The notes under the pieces were generated by a model that had not been told where the DNA came from, made no database searches, and was given only the letters and a program-made list of their open reading frames with translations. A DNA stretch of 64,000 nucleotides, taken from the NCBI RefSeq assembly GCF_000764305.2, contig NW_025944508.1, positions 124,001 to 188,000 of the forward strand, given 5' to 3'. The DNA is from Hyalella azteca. Lineage: Eukaryota > Arthropoda > Malacostraca > Amphipoda > Hyalellidae. Shown piece by piece: positions 24,863 to 36,641 of this stretch (within the stretch, counting starts at the first letter, position 1; the number at the start of each line of letters is the position of its first letter). Position numbers and translations under genes: made by a program.

Positions 24863-26740
24863 TGTGTATGACACTGCGATGTTACACCCAAAAAAATTAG
24901 TGTTACTTAGTACGAATAGCGATCAAATACAAATAGTGTTACTTAGTACAAATTTTGCGTATGTGTGGGTAAATTTTTACCCAGTTTGTCCCTGCCAACG
25001 GGCATAAAAGTGCTACTTCAAGAAATTGGGCCACTATTTAGACAATGTGACCCATTTATTTTTCTACGATATTGAAGGTTATTTAGAGCGACCCGAAGAA
25101 CTAATCCCGTGTAGCTATCCGAAGTGTCAGAAGCAATAAGAATAACAACAACAACACAGCAACACACAGAGGAGTCTTTCATAAGCGAGCCTCTAGTACA
25201 GCACTCGTATGGCCATGTGAACATCACACAGATGTGTTCTTGTATATCGTGCGCCCAATGTTCCTACGGCCGCCTTGTTTGTTTGTGTTCTGTAAGCCAA
25301 CTACGGGTTTGTTTTGTATTTTCCATTGTTCCGACTACAAAACTTGTATTCCACACAGGCACTTGTATACTTGTATATTTTGCATCTAATATTGGTTATA
25401 TATAATTGTTTTGTGTTCTGTATGTTCATTTTCCTAGTATACGAATATTAAGCGTTTCAAGTTGAAGCAAGATGATCCAGTATAGATCTCAAGTTCCATA
25501 TATTTCTTTCATTGTATGTGTATCTGTGTATTCTGATATGACCTTGCACCACAAACGAGTATGTGTACTTGTATATTCTGAGTATTGAGTTCGGGGAGGC
25601 TGCGCTTAGGCCTCTTTTGAGTGCATGAAATAGGCGTTGTGTAGAGTGTGCATACGTCAGCCTTGTGTGGAGTGTGTGTTTGTATTAGTGCATTCTGATT
25701 ACAGGCCTTTACACTGCGCTGGTGTCTTTGTATATAGCGTTATGTGAGAGTGTGACTTGATAATGGTTCGTTGTTCGGGTAAGTTTGAAGATTTCCATTG
25801 AAATTTGACGTTGGGTTTTGTTAATTAATGAGAGAGGTAATTAATGAGAGAGGTAATTAATGAGAGAGGTAATTAATGAGAGAGGTAATTAATGAGAGAG
25901 GTAATTATGAGAGAGGTATTGAATGGAGATGAGTTAAGTAATAGAGGTGCAATGTTTATTCTGGGGCATTTTGTTGCAACACAGGGAACAGTTACAGAAT
26001 GTGTAGAAGAAACATTTGAGAAAAATTTTCAATAATGTGATACTATACATTTGAGATAAAGTCATAGCCTATTAAAAGATTAAGTACAGGGCCTTAGTAA
26101 TTAAGTGTAGTATAGGGGCAGGTATGATGCGACCAAATCACGCTTCCGAAATGAACTATTCAAATTTAACGATTTGTTACGCCATAAAAATATACACTAT
26201 AGCCGCGCACCACCCACACGATCACAGCGGACCACATTTAAATTAAAACCTACTTAAAGCGCTAATAAATTGCTCATTAAATATGATTAAATGCAATTAA
26301 CACTTCATAATAGCGGCTAATTTGGTATTAGTTGATGTTACGCACTCGGTACCTAATGGTACATGAAATCTACAAATGGTACTCGATCACATAATGGTTG
26401 GGATCCATTGCCCTACAATAATGTAAGCGAAGGTATTCACCTACTTCATGAATGTACAACACTAACTTTAAGTACAATAAATGCCCAGCAAGTGGATAAG
26501 TGAAGTAACTCTTCCTGAAAATTTGCCTGCTTATTACTTGTATTTGTGTAAGATATATTAGCACACAACCCAAATAAGGACGAGAAAAACCAACACAAAC
26601 TTGTCGGTTTGAACGTGGAACGAAAAATTGTCCAAGTCCGAAAATTTCAAATGTACAAATAAATTGAAGTTTGAAAGTTAGTAGAAGTTTAAAATCTACC
26701 TTACAAAATTAACGATATTTATACCAAATTTTGGGTCCAA
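24863..26740. other. intergenic region between convergent paralogues
   Basis: Mostly AT-rich unique DNA. A 16-bp array (gtaattaatgagagag, five to six copies) lies at 25828-25915. A 93-codon plus ORF at 25124-25405 has no recognisable domain and no support. Probably holds the 3' UTR and terminator of the minus-strand gene. Confidence 0.5.
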
Positions 26741-26744
26741 GCAC

Positions 26745-29552
26745 TCATTCATCACAAGGGTAAATGTCGAATTCGATGGTAGGATTGTACCGTCCTGGGT
26801 GGTCGACGAGTGAGAGGCTCCCCCCGCTGTGACACACGTATTTCCCTGAGTGTAAGAGGGCATCATAAGAATGAAGATAATTTTACTGGTAAATCACTTA
26901 TGACAAATTCAAGCAATAAATTTTAATGAGACTTTTTTGCAATGTTTTTAAAACACAGCAGGATTTACTGACAAAAAACTTTCAATAACAAAAGCTTGCA
27001 AGCTGCCGAGTCCAGTTGACTTACCTAATATAATCGGAGTGTTGATGTAACCACATTAAACGCAATATATAAAAATTAATCGATCTAATGATGAAAATGC
27101 ATTAAGTCGCTCATCAGCCGCAGAGATACCTCATCGAGGTGAACACGAGAGAGGCAAGTCAAACGACGTGTTTTTAAGTTTTACCGGTTGCCAACACCGG
27201 TAATTACAGACATGCAGCCTTAATTAAGTTGTCATGGTGAAGAAGGTGGTGGCCAAGAGGCTGGTGAACTATACATAAAAGAGGCTGATTAGACTACATG
27301 GTTTCCGTCAAGGCCGCTGAGACATACTTTTCACAAGTAAATATAATAAAATGGTTGTTTGGTTATTATTCTGTGGTTGTTAACCTCCGAATACGGACGG
27401 ACTTTCCCGAAGTAGGCTGGCGTTGACGAGGTGAATTTTGACAAAGCATTGAAAAAAAATACAATTGATTACCTCCCAATGAATTTGAGTGATTAAGGGT
27501 GCTGGTGAGCTTTTTAATGCGATCCTCGACTCCTTGACTTACATAGAATAAGCTGTTGTTGATGACACGTGAGGGACTGAGCCATGCTTATGCATCGTCA
27601 TTTACGAAAGAGATCCATTAAGTATGGTTGATGATTACGGCCGAGCCTGACCGCGAAATATATCAGAGAGATTTGGCCACTGCATGCAACTGAGTGACTA
27701 AAATGGCATTGAACGGTCGAAAGTTTGAATTATCGGGAGACACAGGTAGTGAGGGCCTGGATATGAAGGAATAAATAGACAGAAGTGGCGGGCGATATAG
27801 AATTTTCAGCCTAAAAAATTCACATGTCGTTAAAGAAAAGAGAGAGGACTTATTAAGAGAGAGACCTTATTACAGAGAAACCTTATTACAGAGAGACCAT
27901 GCATAAAGAGAAAGACCTTATTACAGAAATTGTGAAAACCAGACATTCCTCGAACTCTTAAAAGAAAAGGAAAATTTCCCCATCAGACCCATATCCCCGT
28001 CGGCTGAGTATCCTCATCAAACAACAGAGATGCAGTCTAAGTTCAACCAATGCGAGAATGATCACTTTCTGCCAGATAGGTGAGTTTGTTCAATAACTTG
28101 ATCTGGCAAGAAGGAACATAGACGAGGGAGACCTTTGTGGGACGACCGTGTTGTCCGATACCTCATTGCTGCCTCACTATTTTCAGCAACATGAACAAAA
28201 CAACAGCATCCTTCATCTATTCCAACAACTGATGGCTGATGCGCTTTTGTTACGTTCAACTGCCTCCACGACTTCAAAATCCGGACAGATCTGCCTGCGG
28301 GCGGCAGAAGGACGGTGGAAGAAGAATGCAGACCACCAGAACGGCCGAAGCCGTTCAAAACTTTTGTCGAGGTTCTATAAGGCAGCTGCGCTCGTACGAG
28401 AACTCACCCATTTGCTGGTAAACGATGCTGCAGGGCTTACCCCAAAACTCACCCGTCTGCAGATGGACGATGTAGCTGCGCTCACCCCCAAAACTCACCC
28501 GTCTGCAGATGGACGATGTAGCTGCGCTCACCCCCAAAACTCACCCGTCTGCAGATGGACGATGTAGCTGCGCTCACTGTCGCTCGGGATGAAGGAGAAG
28601 AAGCGTGCGTCGATGTTGCTCACAGCCTGCACGCTCACGGTGCTCACGGTCACACCTAGGAGGGAGCGCCCATGTGCTCCTGAGAGGGCGCTCACGAAGT
28701 GACCCCCGCGGGGGGATTCCAGCATCACGGACTGACCTCCCCCACCACCCATCGTTGGGGGAACTCGGAATGTGTGCACACGCACGCAACCTGCGAGGAA
28801 TTAACGTGTAAGTGGATCAACGATCGCAGAATTTGGTACTTTAAGAAAACTTTAAGTCGTTTAAGGTTATCCAATGTGTTTATTTTCAATCGAAAGAATT
28901 GGTTGTTCTATTTATTTAAAATTAAATTACAATTAATAACTGGCAAATTCCTCTTAAATAAACCAAAAACAGATTGAAAACTATGATAGGTTGTCACTTG
29001 TAGCAGGAATCATCATCAGACAACGCAGCTCTGGACAAATGACAGCCACCCCACAAACGCCTCAACACTATCGTCAAGACAATTAACACATTACTTCACT
29101 ATCAACACGACAAACATCCGTTCACTACTTTCACTACCAACACCCATCACCAGCAACAACATATCGCCATATCAATCCCCGCCAGTTATCGGTGCCTCCA
29201 TTTCATCCACCGTCTTCACTGTTAGTGCTCTCCTCTCACCACCAGTGCCACCTTCCCCTCCTCCTCTCACCATCGTTGCTACCACACCAGACACAGCTTT
29301 TCACCATCTGTGCTCCACCTCACCATCACTCCCCTTCTCATCTCAATCAATGCCACCACTCCTCCCCTTCCTCACCGTCAGAGTCAGCACTAGGGTACCC
29401 CAGCGCGAGGGTGTCGGTACCACCAGCTCCCCCACCACCTGGTCGCAGCAGAAGGGCGTGGTTCGACTCCCCGGCCACGATTATCCTGTAGAGGGCGCTG
29501 CTCGTGTGACGAATTCGCGCCTCCTGCGTCTGCACCCCCTCCAACCGCACGC
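26745..29552 (-). CDS. unrecognised, possibly beta-trefoil protein, 3' three exons, paralogue
   Basis: Exons, in transcription order: 29376-29552, 28545-28790 and 26745-26845 (TGA). All three begin needing two bases, and the first two end with one, so phases match. The first reads VRLEGVQTQEARIR, YRIIVAGESNHALLLRP, a Gly run, then GYPSADSDG. The second starts at Cys (CVRVHTFRVPP), then SVMLESPRGGHFVSALSG, IDARFFSFIP and SYIVHLQT. The last has KYVCHSGGSLSLVD and ends IEFDIYPCDE. Against the plus-strand gene at 19968-23276 the shared blocks are AGESN, a Y-x-SAD-x(3)-G turn, ES-x(2-3)-G-x-FV, R-x-F, G-x-SL-x-LV and EF-x(3)-PC. The last exons are both 101 nt. This copy lacks the intron after the GQLAVQ position. 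The 5' end is not found. Confidence 0.6.
28030..28385. other. unassigned open region inside the last intron of the minus paralogue
   Basis: Overlapping long ORFs exist on both strands (98 aa minus, including GRSVRILKSWRQLN; 139 aa plus, partly repeat). A consensus acceptor precedes the minus frame, but the region is not needed to join the flanking exons, which fit without it. It may be a decayed element or a skipped exon. Confidence 0.25.
28405..28580 (-). repeat. 45-bp tandem repeat duplicating a 5' splice site
   Basis: The end of the 28545-28790 exon (encoding SERSYIVHLQT) and its donor ggtgagttttgggg are repeated downstream: two near-perfect 45-bp copies (about 28500-28544 and 28455-28499) and one diverged copy near 28405-28454. 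Each keeps a gtgag donor. Read-through meets a TGA at the end of the first unit. Confidence 0.85.
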
Positions 29553-29569
29553 CTGCGCAAGCCAAGGAT

Positions 29570-30080
29570 GAAGTTAGGTGTATGGGGGTAGTAAAAGTTT
29601 TTGTTATAAGTTATTAGTTTGACGTTAGGTGTGATTGATGGTGGTGTGGTGTGATGGAGGTAGTTTCGTAGGTAGGGTGGCATAGTTTAGGTTTATAGGA
29701 TAAGTTCCCTAAGTGGTTGTGTAATGTGATGGAGTTAGTTTGATGTCATATGTGCATGAGTGCATCTGCACCACATCAACCAAACACCTAGGCAAGACAG
29801 GAACAAGTTATGTGTAGGAGTAGTTAAGGTGACTGGGTTTAGTGTTGTGATGGGGGACGGTGTGAATATATGGCGGTAATCATAAGTTAAATTTGATTAG
29901 GTGGTGGATACTAAGGATTGAGTGCATGGTAATATGATGTGATGGGGTTAGTTTGAAGTTGGGAGGTGTGGTAGTGCGATAGACTACATATAGACGTCTA
30001 AAGACGGAACTATTTCGTAGAGCCTATGAATCTAGTGCTTAGTCATTTTATCCGTTCTCATCATTTCTTGTGTCTATGTA
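29570..30080. other. noncoding, tggtgtggtgtgatg-rich
   Basis: T/G-rich diverged units (ggtgtggtgtgatggagtta and relatives), similar to the sequence at 31300-31570 on the other side of the foldback element. Confidence 0.5.
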
Positions 30081-30082
30081 TT

Positions 30083-31268
30083 TTATTACCACGTTTATCT
30101 TAGTTTCGCTTCGTGTCTGTCTGTCATTAAACATTCAAACCTTAATTTAGAGTACTTCTGAAGATCCCAGAAAAATGAAATTTGGCATGCATGCTTATGC
30201 TGCCTAACAATTCAAGATTTGATCATCAGAAGTAATAATTTTAAATTTTTTTATTAAAAAATGATTAAAAAATAATAAAAAATCACGGTTGGGAATCGAG
30301 TTTTTTTGTCGAACAACCAGACTTGCCAACACTGGAAAATGATTTGAATTGCTAAAATTGCTAAACTAAAATGTAGAAAATATATATAAAAAACATTTTT
30401 GAAAACCACGTTTTTCTGGTGGTTACAAAACTAAAAACAATTAAATAAAACAAATAAAAAAAAGCTTTCAAAAACCACGTTTTCTTAACGGACAAAAAAT
30501 AAAAAACATTAATTCTTACATAACATTCTACATAACTTTAATGTTATGTGAGGAAAAGTTTTTCTTTTTTGTCCGTTAAGAAAACGTGGTTTTTAAAAGC
30601 TTTTTTTATTTGTTTTATTTCGCTCGCTATTAATCTTATGTGTGACGTGCCCTTGATGTTTGTTTGATCCAGACGACAAGCTAAATGCTTCGTAGAATAA
30701 TAATAAATAAATGTAATAACCATTTTTAAAAACCACGTTTTCTTAACGGACAAAAAAGAAAAACATACTCTTACATAACATTACATAACATTTTACATAA
30801 CTTTAATGTTATGTAAGAGTTAAAGTTTTTTCTTTTTTGTCCGCTAAGAAAACGTGGTTTCTAAACGTTTTTTTTTTATTTGTTTTATTTCATTGTTTTT
30901 AGTATTTTAAAGAACAGAAAAACGTGTTTCTTAAAAATTTTTTTATATTTATTAATTTTCTACTTTTTAGTTTGGCAATTTTAGCAATTCAAATCATTTT
31001 CCAGGGTTAGCAAGTCTGGATGTTCGACAAAAAAAAACTCGATTCCCAACCGTGAATTTTTATTTCATTTTATTTTTATTTTTTACTTTTTTTATTATTA
31101 TTACTTCTGATGATCAAATGTTGAATTGTTAGGCAGCATAAGCATGTATGCCAAATTTCAAGTTTCTAGGATCTTCAGAAGTGCTCTAAATTAAGGTTTG
31201 AATTTTTGATGACAGACAGACACGAAGCGAAACCAAGAAAAACGTGGTAAAAAAGTGGTAATAATAAC
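30083..31268. mobile_element. ~1.2-kb foldback element with long inverted arms
   Basis: The left arm (30083-30385) runs from ttaccacgtttatcttag through gcttcgtgtctgtctgtcat, ttctgaagatcc, gcttatgctgcctaacaatt, ggttgggaatcgag and aatgatttgaattgct. The right arm (30955-31268) is its reverse complement in the same order with a few substitutions. The centre holds smaller nested inverted repeats around cttttttgtccgttaagaaa / aacgtggtttttaaaa. No transposase ORF is seen. Typical of foldback DNA transposons. Confidence 0.85.
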
Positions 31269-31299
31269 AATAATAGGGTAGTTTTATTTGTAGAGGGAG

Positions 31300-31575
31300 T
31301 AAAAGTGACGAGGTGGGGTGATGTTAGATGACGAGGGTAGTTTGATGTTGTGGAGTAGTGGCGTGATGAGTAGTTAAATGTTATATGTGACTGGAGGTGG
31401 TGTGGTGTGGTGTGGTAGTAGTTTGAAGTAATGCGATTGGATGGGGTGTGATGCGTGATGTGATGGGATAGTTCGATGTTTTATGTGATTGGTGGTGGTG
31501 TGATGTGATGAGGTAATTTAATGTTATATATGGTTGTAGGTGGTGTGGTGTGGTGTGGTGGGGCAATTTAACATG
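31300..31575. repeat. T/G-rich degenerate repeat (ggtggtgtggtgtggtg)
   Basis: Diverged units of gtgatgtgatggggta / ggtggtgtggtgtggtg. The minus ORF through it (His/Thr/Pro-rich) is low complexity and not a gene. Confidence 0.65.
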
Positions 31576-33720
31576 ATTTCTGGAGGTGTGGCGTTTTGTG
31601 ACTCAAATTCTGACGAAGAGAAGTTGTGGCAAGGGCAAAGAAGATCAAGGTAGTAAATTACAATTAAAAATTCAGGTCTCGAACCCGGATCTCAGACTCA
31701 GTCTTCGTCAACCTGCATATACCTTGTTTTCTGGGACGTGGTTGATTTACTGATGAACCAAGGGTTGAAGAAGAGTGTGGTGGAGTAACGGGGGAAAATC
31801 ATACAACTGTGTGGTAGCGGTTAATAAAAATGTAGCAAATAAATAACCCAATTTAAATCGATATAGAATGATATATTGATAGGCCTTTTTTGTTACAAAG
31901 TTCCGAAAATGCTTCAAGAGCTGGAGTCCGAAGAAAAAATTAAAGCTTGTCTCCGTTAAAGCAGGTTAACAGACGGGTGCCAATAAGTAGACGGTTGGTA
32001 GATTCGCTGACAGACGATCAGACGTTTAGACAGGATGACAGACAACGACAGACAATAAAGAACTCACCGTTCGATTCACACGCCGTCGCCTGTCTTCTGT
32101 CTCCGATGACACTCAACAACACGACTGATGGACAGACGGTATTTAGAGGCAGGTGAACTGTCAGAGGGCTACCGTCAATCAGACGATATCTAATCTCTAG
32201 TAAACTATTATAGGACTTTCATCTCAAAGATGGTATTGACAGATTGAAAGGCGATTTTCGAAGGAAATGCGATTTTTGAGAGGAGTTTTGTTTGTTCTAG
32301 CCTACATTTGCAAGTGGAATGGGTCTCCAACTGATGCAAGATGACACCGGGTGAAGTGTGTTAGGGGAAATGGGTGGTGATTTCCAATGGATTAGATGTA
32401 AACATTATTTAAGACAAATTACGTCGAATGATAGATCCTATGAATGATTGAATGGGAATGTCTTTGAACGTATTAGTTGATCATTGATACGAGTGATTTA
32501 AGGTAAATGACTTAAATGTATTAGTTAATACGAATGATTCAAGGCAAATAATCTGGAATGCATTAGCTAATGTGAATGATGACGAATGACTTGAAATTCA
32601 TTTGCTAATATAAATAATTTAAGACAAATTACTTGACATACATTAGTCAATATGAACAATTTGAGGCAAATGTCTTTTAATGCGTTAGTGGTTGGTGGGT
32701 TCATGCTTCATACAATGAATGATATACATGGTTCATACAATGATATACAAAAGCCTTATAACTTCTTATAATTTTGTATAGCATCTGTTGGCAACTGCCG
32801 ACAGACGGTACAAATGATGTAGTCATACCAAACATACATATTATGTCTATGCGTTATAGATATCATGTATTATGGATGTGGGAATTTAAATATCAACGAA
32901 TAAGTGAGAATGCTTCATGAATTTGTGAGCAAATCCAATTATTAATGGTGAGTAATTTGCCTGTATTTTCTGGATAAGAAAATGTAGGAATGATGTTGTG
33001 CGATAGAATGAAACTAAGGTAAAATGTCTTCAGAAGATATCTTCCATAATATTTGCCATAATTTGATGCTATGAATGTAAATATTGATCTCAACGTTATA
33101 ATAAGTATTTCACTTTATAATATACTCATTTCTGCATCACAAGTGCTGTTATTTCGCTCCGTGGAGAACATACCAGTAAAAACAAGCGTCCCAATTTTCT
33201 AGGGCACAGTAGTGATCCTGTCCAACCGACCAAGAGCTTGTTTACTAGGAGATAACACATGATTAACCTAACCGCATGATATGCACAGCAGACCACCGCA
33301 CGTCAGTCATCTATGAACGCTGAGCGAACACTGACCAACGTCACCAGTCACCACCCGGCACCAGCTGCCAGCTCGCCGCGACTCAAGAAATTCTTGAGAT
33401 TGCATCGGGAATCTTGATATTTCGGATATTATATCTTGATACCCATACAAAATTATTGTTACCTTGCTTCTATACTGATTTAATAATTTTTTTAGTGATA
33501 GCAGTAAACCCTGTCCCAACTTCTAAGTTTGAAGACAACATAACTTATACTTCAAAATGCTGATTGGTAAAGTTACATAAAATGGAATCAAGTTTCTGTA
33601 TTATTCTGTAAACTTTAAGAAATTTCGTGCGTGGTGGCAACGCTGCCTGACAGAATAGGCCATCATTTGGCACCCGCGTCACGCGCTTCGAGTGATGATC
33701 AAACCATCGCTGAACCATCA
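31576..33720. other. intergenic or intronic DNA, no gene recognised
   Basis: Mostly unique AT-rich DNA. Diverged units of attagttaatacgaatgatt with aaggcaaat are repeated at 32400-32690. No exon with matching splice sites was found. It lies between the start of the minus paralogue and the PDZ gene's known exons, so it may be intron of either. Confidence 0.4.
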
Positions 33721-33726
33721 TGCGTG

Positions 33727-34601
33727 GTAATTACCTCCATCACCACCACCGCCTCACCTGCCTCCTCCATCACCACAACCGCCTCACCTGCCTCCTTCAC
33801 CACCACCACCGCCTCACCTGCCTCCTCCATCACCACCACCGCCTCACCTGCCTCCTCCATCACCACCACCGCCTCACCTGCCTCCTTCACCACCACCACC
33901 GCCTCACCTGCCTCCTTCACCACCACCACCGCCTCACCTGCCTCCTTCACCACCACCACCGCCTCACCTGCCTCCTTCACCACCACCACCGCCTCACCTG
34001 CCTCCTTCACCACCACCACCGCCTCACCTGCCTCCTTCACCACCACCACCGCCTCACCTGCCTCCTTCACCACCACCACCGCCTCACCTGCCTCCTTCAC
34101 CACCACCACCGCCTCACCTGCCTCCTTCACCACCACCACCGCCTCACCTGCCTCCTTCACCACCACCACCGCCTCACCTGCCTCCTTCACCACCACCACC
34201 GCCTCACCTGCCTCCTTCACCACCACCACCGCCTCACCTGCCTCCTTCACCACCACCACCGCCTCACCTGCCTCCTTCACCACCACCACCGCCTCACCTG
34301 CCTCCTTCACCACCACCACCGCCTCACCTGCCTCCTTCACCACCACCACCGCCTCACCTGCCTCCTTCACCACCACCACCGCCTCACCTGCCTCCTTCAC
34401 CACCACCACCGCCTCACCTGCCTCCTTCACCACCACCACCGCCTCACCTGCCTCCTTCACCACCACCACCGCCTCACCTGCCTCCTTCACCACCACCACC
34501 GCCTCACCTGCCTCCTTCACCACCACCACCGCCTCACCTGCCTCCTTCACCACCACCACCGCCTCACCTGCCTCCTTCACCACCACCACCGCCTCACCTG
34601 C
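33727..34601. repeat. 30-bp minisatellite, ~29 copies, open on both strands
   Basis: The unit is gcctcacctgcctccttcac plus caccaccacc, almost perfectly repeated to the N at 34602, with a catcaccaccacc variant only in the first units. Because 30 is divisible by 3 and the unit lacks stops, ORFs of about 300 codons exist in plus and minus frames (for example ASPASFTTTT decamers). No splice or start context supports a gene. True copy number is unknown because the array ends at a gap. Confidence 0.9.
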
Positions 34602-34604
34602 NAG

Positions 34605-34740
34605 ACAGACATAATATTACCGTCTGTTGAGGGACATAATGTTACCGTCTGTTGAGGGACATAATATTACCGTCTGTTGAGGGACATAATTAACCGTCTG
34701 TTGAGGGACATAATATTACCGTCTGTTGACATAATATTAT
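34605..34740. repeat. ~25-bp tandem repeat (ttaccgtctgttgagggaca)
   Basis: Five copies of ttaccgtctgttgagggaca plus taata. Confidence 0.85.
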
Positions 34741-34884
34741 CGTCCAAATAAATATTCAAATCACACACATCCCCCGGACTAATATTCCAGCAGAGGACAG
34801 GCTGCCCTCACCTCGCCAGCACCGCGCCCACGCGACTGGCTCCCCTCGGGGCGAGGTGTCCTCATTTCCCCTCGTGGCAGCGAG

Positions 34885-35375
34885 GGTATCTACCTATCTT
34901 GAATTATCTTAACATATCTTAACCTATCTTAGCATATCTTAACCTATCTTAACATATCCAAACATATCGTAACATATCATAACATATCTTAATTTATCTT
35001 AACACATCTTAACATATCTTAGCTTATTTTAATATATCTTAACATTTCTTAACATATGTTAACCTAATCTTGCATATCCTAGCATATCTTAACATATCTA
35101 ACCTATCTTAACATATCCAAACATATCTTAACATATCTTAACCTATCTTAACCTATCTTAACCTATCTTAACCTATCGTAACATATCCAAACATATCTTA
35201 ACATATCTTAACATATCTTAACCTATCTTAACCTATCTTAACCTATCTTAACATATCCAAACATATCTTAACATATCTTAACTTATCTTAACCTATCTTA
35301 ACATTTCTTAGCATATCTTAACCTACCCTAGAATATCCTAACATATCTTAACCTATCTTAACTTGTATTAACTTC
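34885..35375. repeat. 10-bp-based repeat (aacatatctt / aacctatctt)
   Basis: About forty-five units of aac(a/c)tatctt with variants including aacatatcca. The tail of this array recurs at 39379-39440 at the start of the second PDZ-exon copy. Confidence 0.85.
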
Positions 35376-36641
35376 TGTTTACTTGTATTTACTTTTATAC
35401 TTAATAAACAGTATATTTAACTAATATTTGAGTAGGACTTCGCTATATATAGGGATATATATAATTGACTATTAACGCGATTATCGCTTTTGTTGCATGA
35501 TTTCTTAAAGCATTAAGAGTTAATGAAAACGACATGATTGATAATAATTTTTTAACTTATCATGAAGCTGGTTTTCTAAACGCTCCCAAACGCGACACGA
35601 TGAATTCATACACTTTTCTTCCCCTGTGCATTCATTTTTAAGGATATTCCAGAGAAGGGAAATATAATTGTACCGTTTGCAGGCAGATGTGAGTAAAACA
35701 TAATCTAAGTGAGACATAAGCAAAAAATTCCGCAAAAAGAAGATTATATTTTTTAAATAAATTGCTAATTTATCTTATAACAAATAAAACTGGGGGTGTC
35801 GGGGAGGGCTTAGCGCCATGTCATGCAGCTGATAGCAGGGCAAGGCACACGGTTCAGGCTAGTTCATTGTTGCATGACACGCACGATTTAGAACAATTGT
35901 TGCATGTTACGCACAGCTCAGACTGATTGTGGCGTAATGCGTACGCTCAGAACGATCATACACGACACTGGCATGAACGTGTGCAGTTGTTTCAGCAAGA
36001 CTAGGGATTTGAATCTTAGGGTTTTTCAATTCGAAATAACTCTTTCTATATAATCGAGCTCATTTATCATCATCACACTCGCATATAATCGCCCGCACCT
36101 AAATCGCACTCGAAAATCATCACCCTCACATCCAATCACTCTATTCAATCGTTAACATATTGCATATTCACATATACACAAAATATATATTCCAATTCAA
36201 TACTGTGTCACAGTTCGCTTATAATCAACTGCACACTTAAAACAACCGTCTTACATATTACCTCCTCAAATAATCATCATCAAAAATAAAAAATAAACTG
36301 CTAATCATGAGGACACTTTTAATCTGCAATGCCACTCACGAGTGCCAGTGCCACTCCGGCACTCCTGCCGTGTTCGGTATGGGTGCCATCAGGCTGAGTA
36401 TCACCCACGTTGAGTGGCAGGCTGCGGATGAACTCTAGCAGGGTGACGTGTGACCAGCAGTCAACACTCATGTCATTCACGTGGGTGATGCGGTCACCCA
36501 CCCTGGGTAATACTTTATTTATATACACAGCATTTACGTTCATTATTTATATCAAGTTTACGCAGTAAAATGACATTCCCAAAATTAGATTAAAAGATAA
36601 CTGAATTATGAAGCGCCACCTTGGTAATACCGACAACATCT
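35292..36641. repeat. duplicated segment A (PDZ intron plus exon)
   Basis: About 1.35 kb nearly identical to 39379-40795. It differs by scattered substitutions and by a ~55-bp insertion in the second copy (a repeat of the acgatttagaataattgttg phrase). Copy A stops exactly at the N at 36642, whereas copy B continues. The duplicate contains the second PDZ exon. Confidence 0.9.
36405..36502 (-). pseudogene. second copy of the PDZ exon (copy A)
   Basis: Identical in predicted protein to the 40551-40648 exon. One visible base difference changes the Ile codon in EFIRSLP (ATC here, ATA there) and is silent. Acceptor and donor are preserved, so it is not visibly broken. It is either an allele placed in tandem by the assembler or a true exon duplication. 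If real, mutually exclusive use would give the same protein. Confidence 0.6.

Noticed and set aside
31640..31760. Possible tRNA gene or SINE on the minus strand (B box-like gggttcgagacc)
   Set aside because: No convincing A box at the right distance and no cloverleaf that I can fold; similarity to the SINE family is limited to the B box.
33631..34655. ORFs of about 300-330 aa on both strands (ASPASFTTTT and LTCLLHHHHR repeats)
   Set aside because: They are frames through a 30-bp minisatellite with no stops, open on both strands and with no splice or start context.
34812..34875. Possible next exon of the PDZ gene on the minus strand (donor gtgagg, GC-rich)
   Set aside because: An in-phase reading exists, but the peptide is featureless (Gly/Arg/Pro-rich) and the acceptor is weak.
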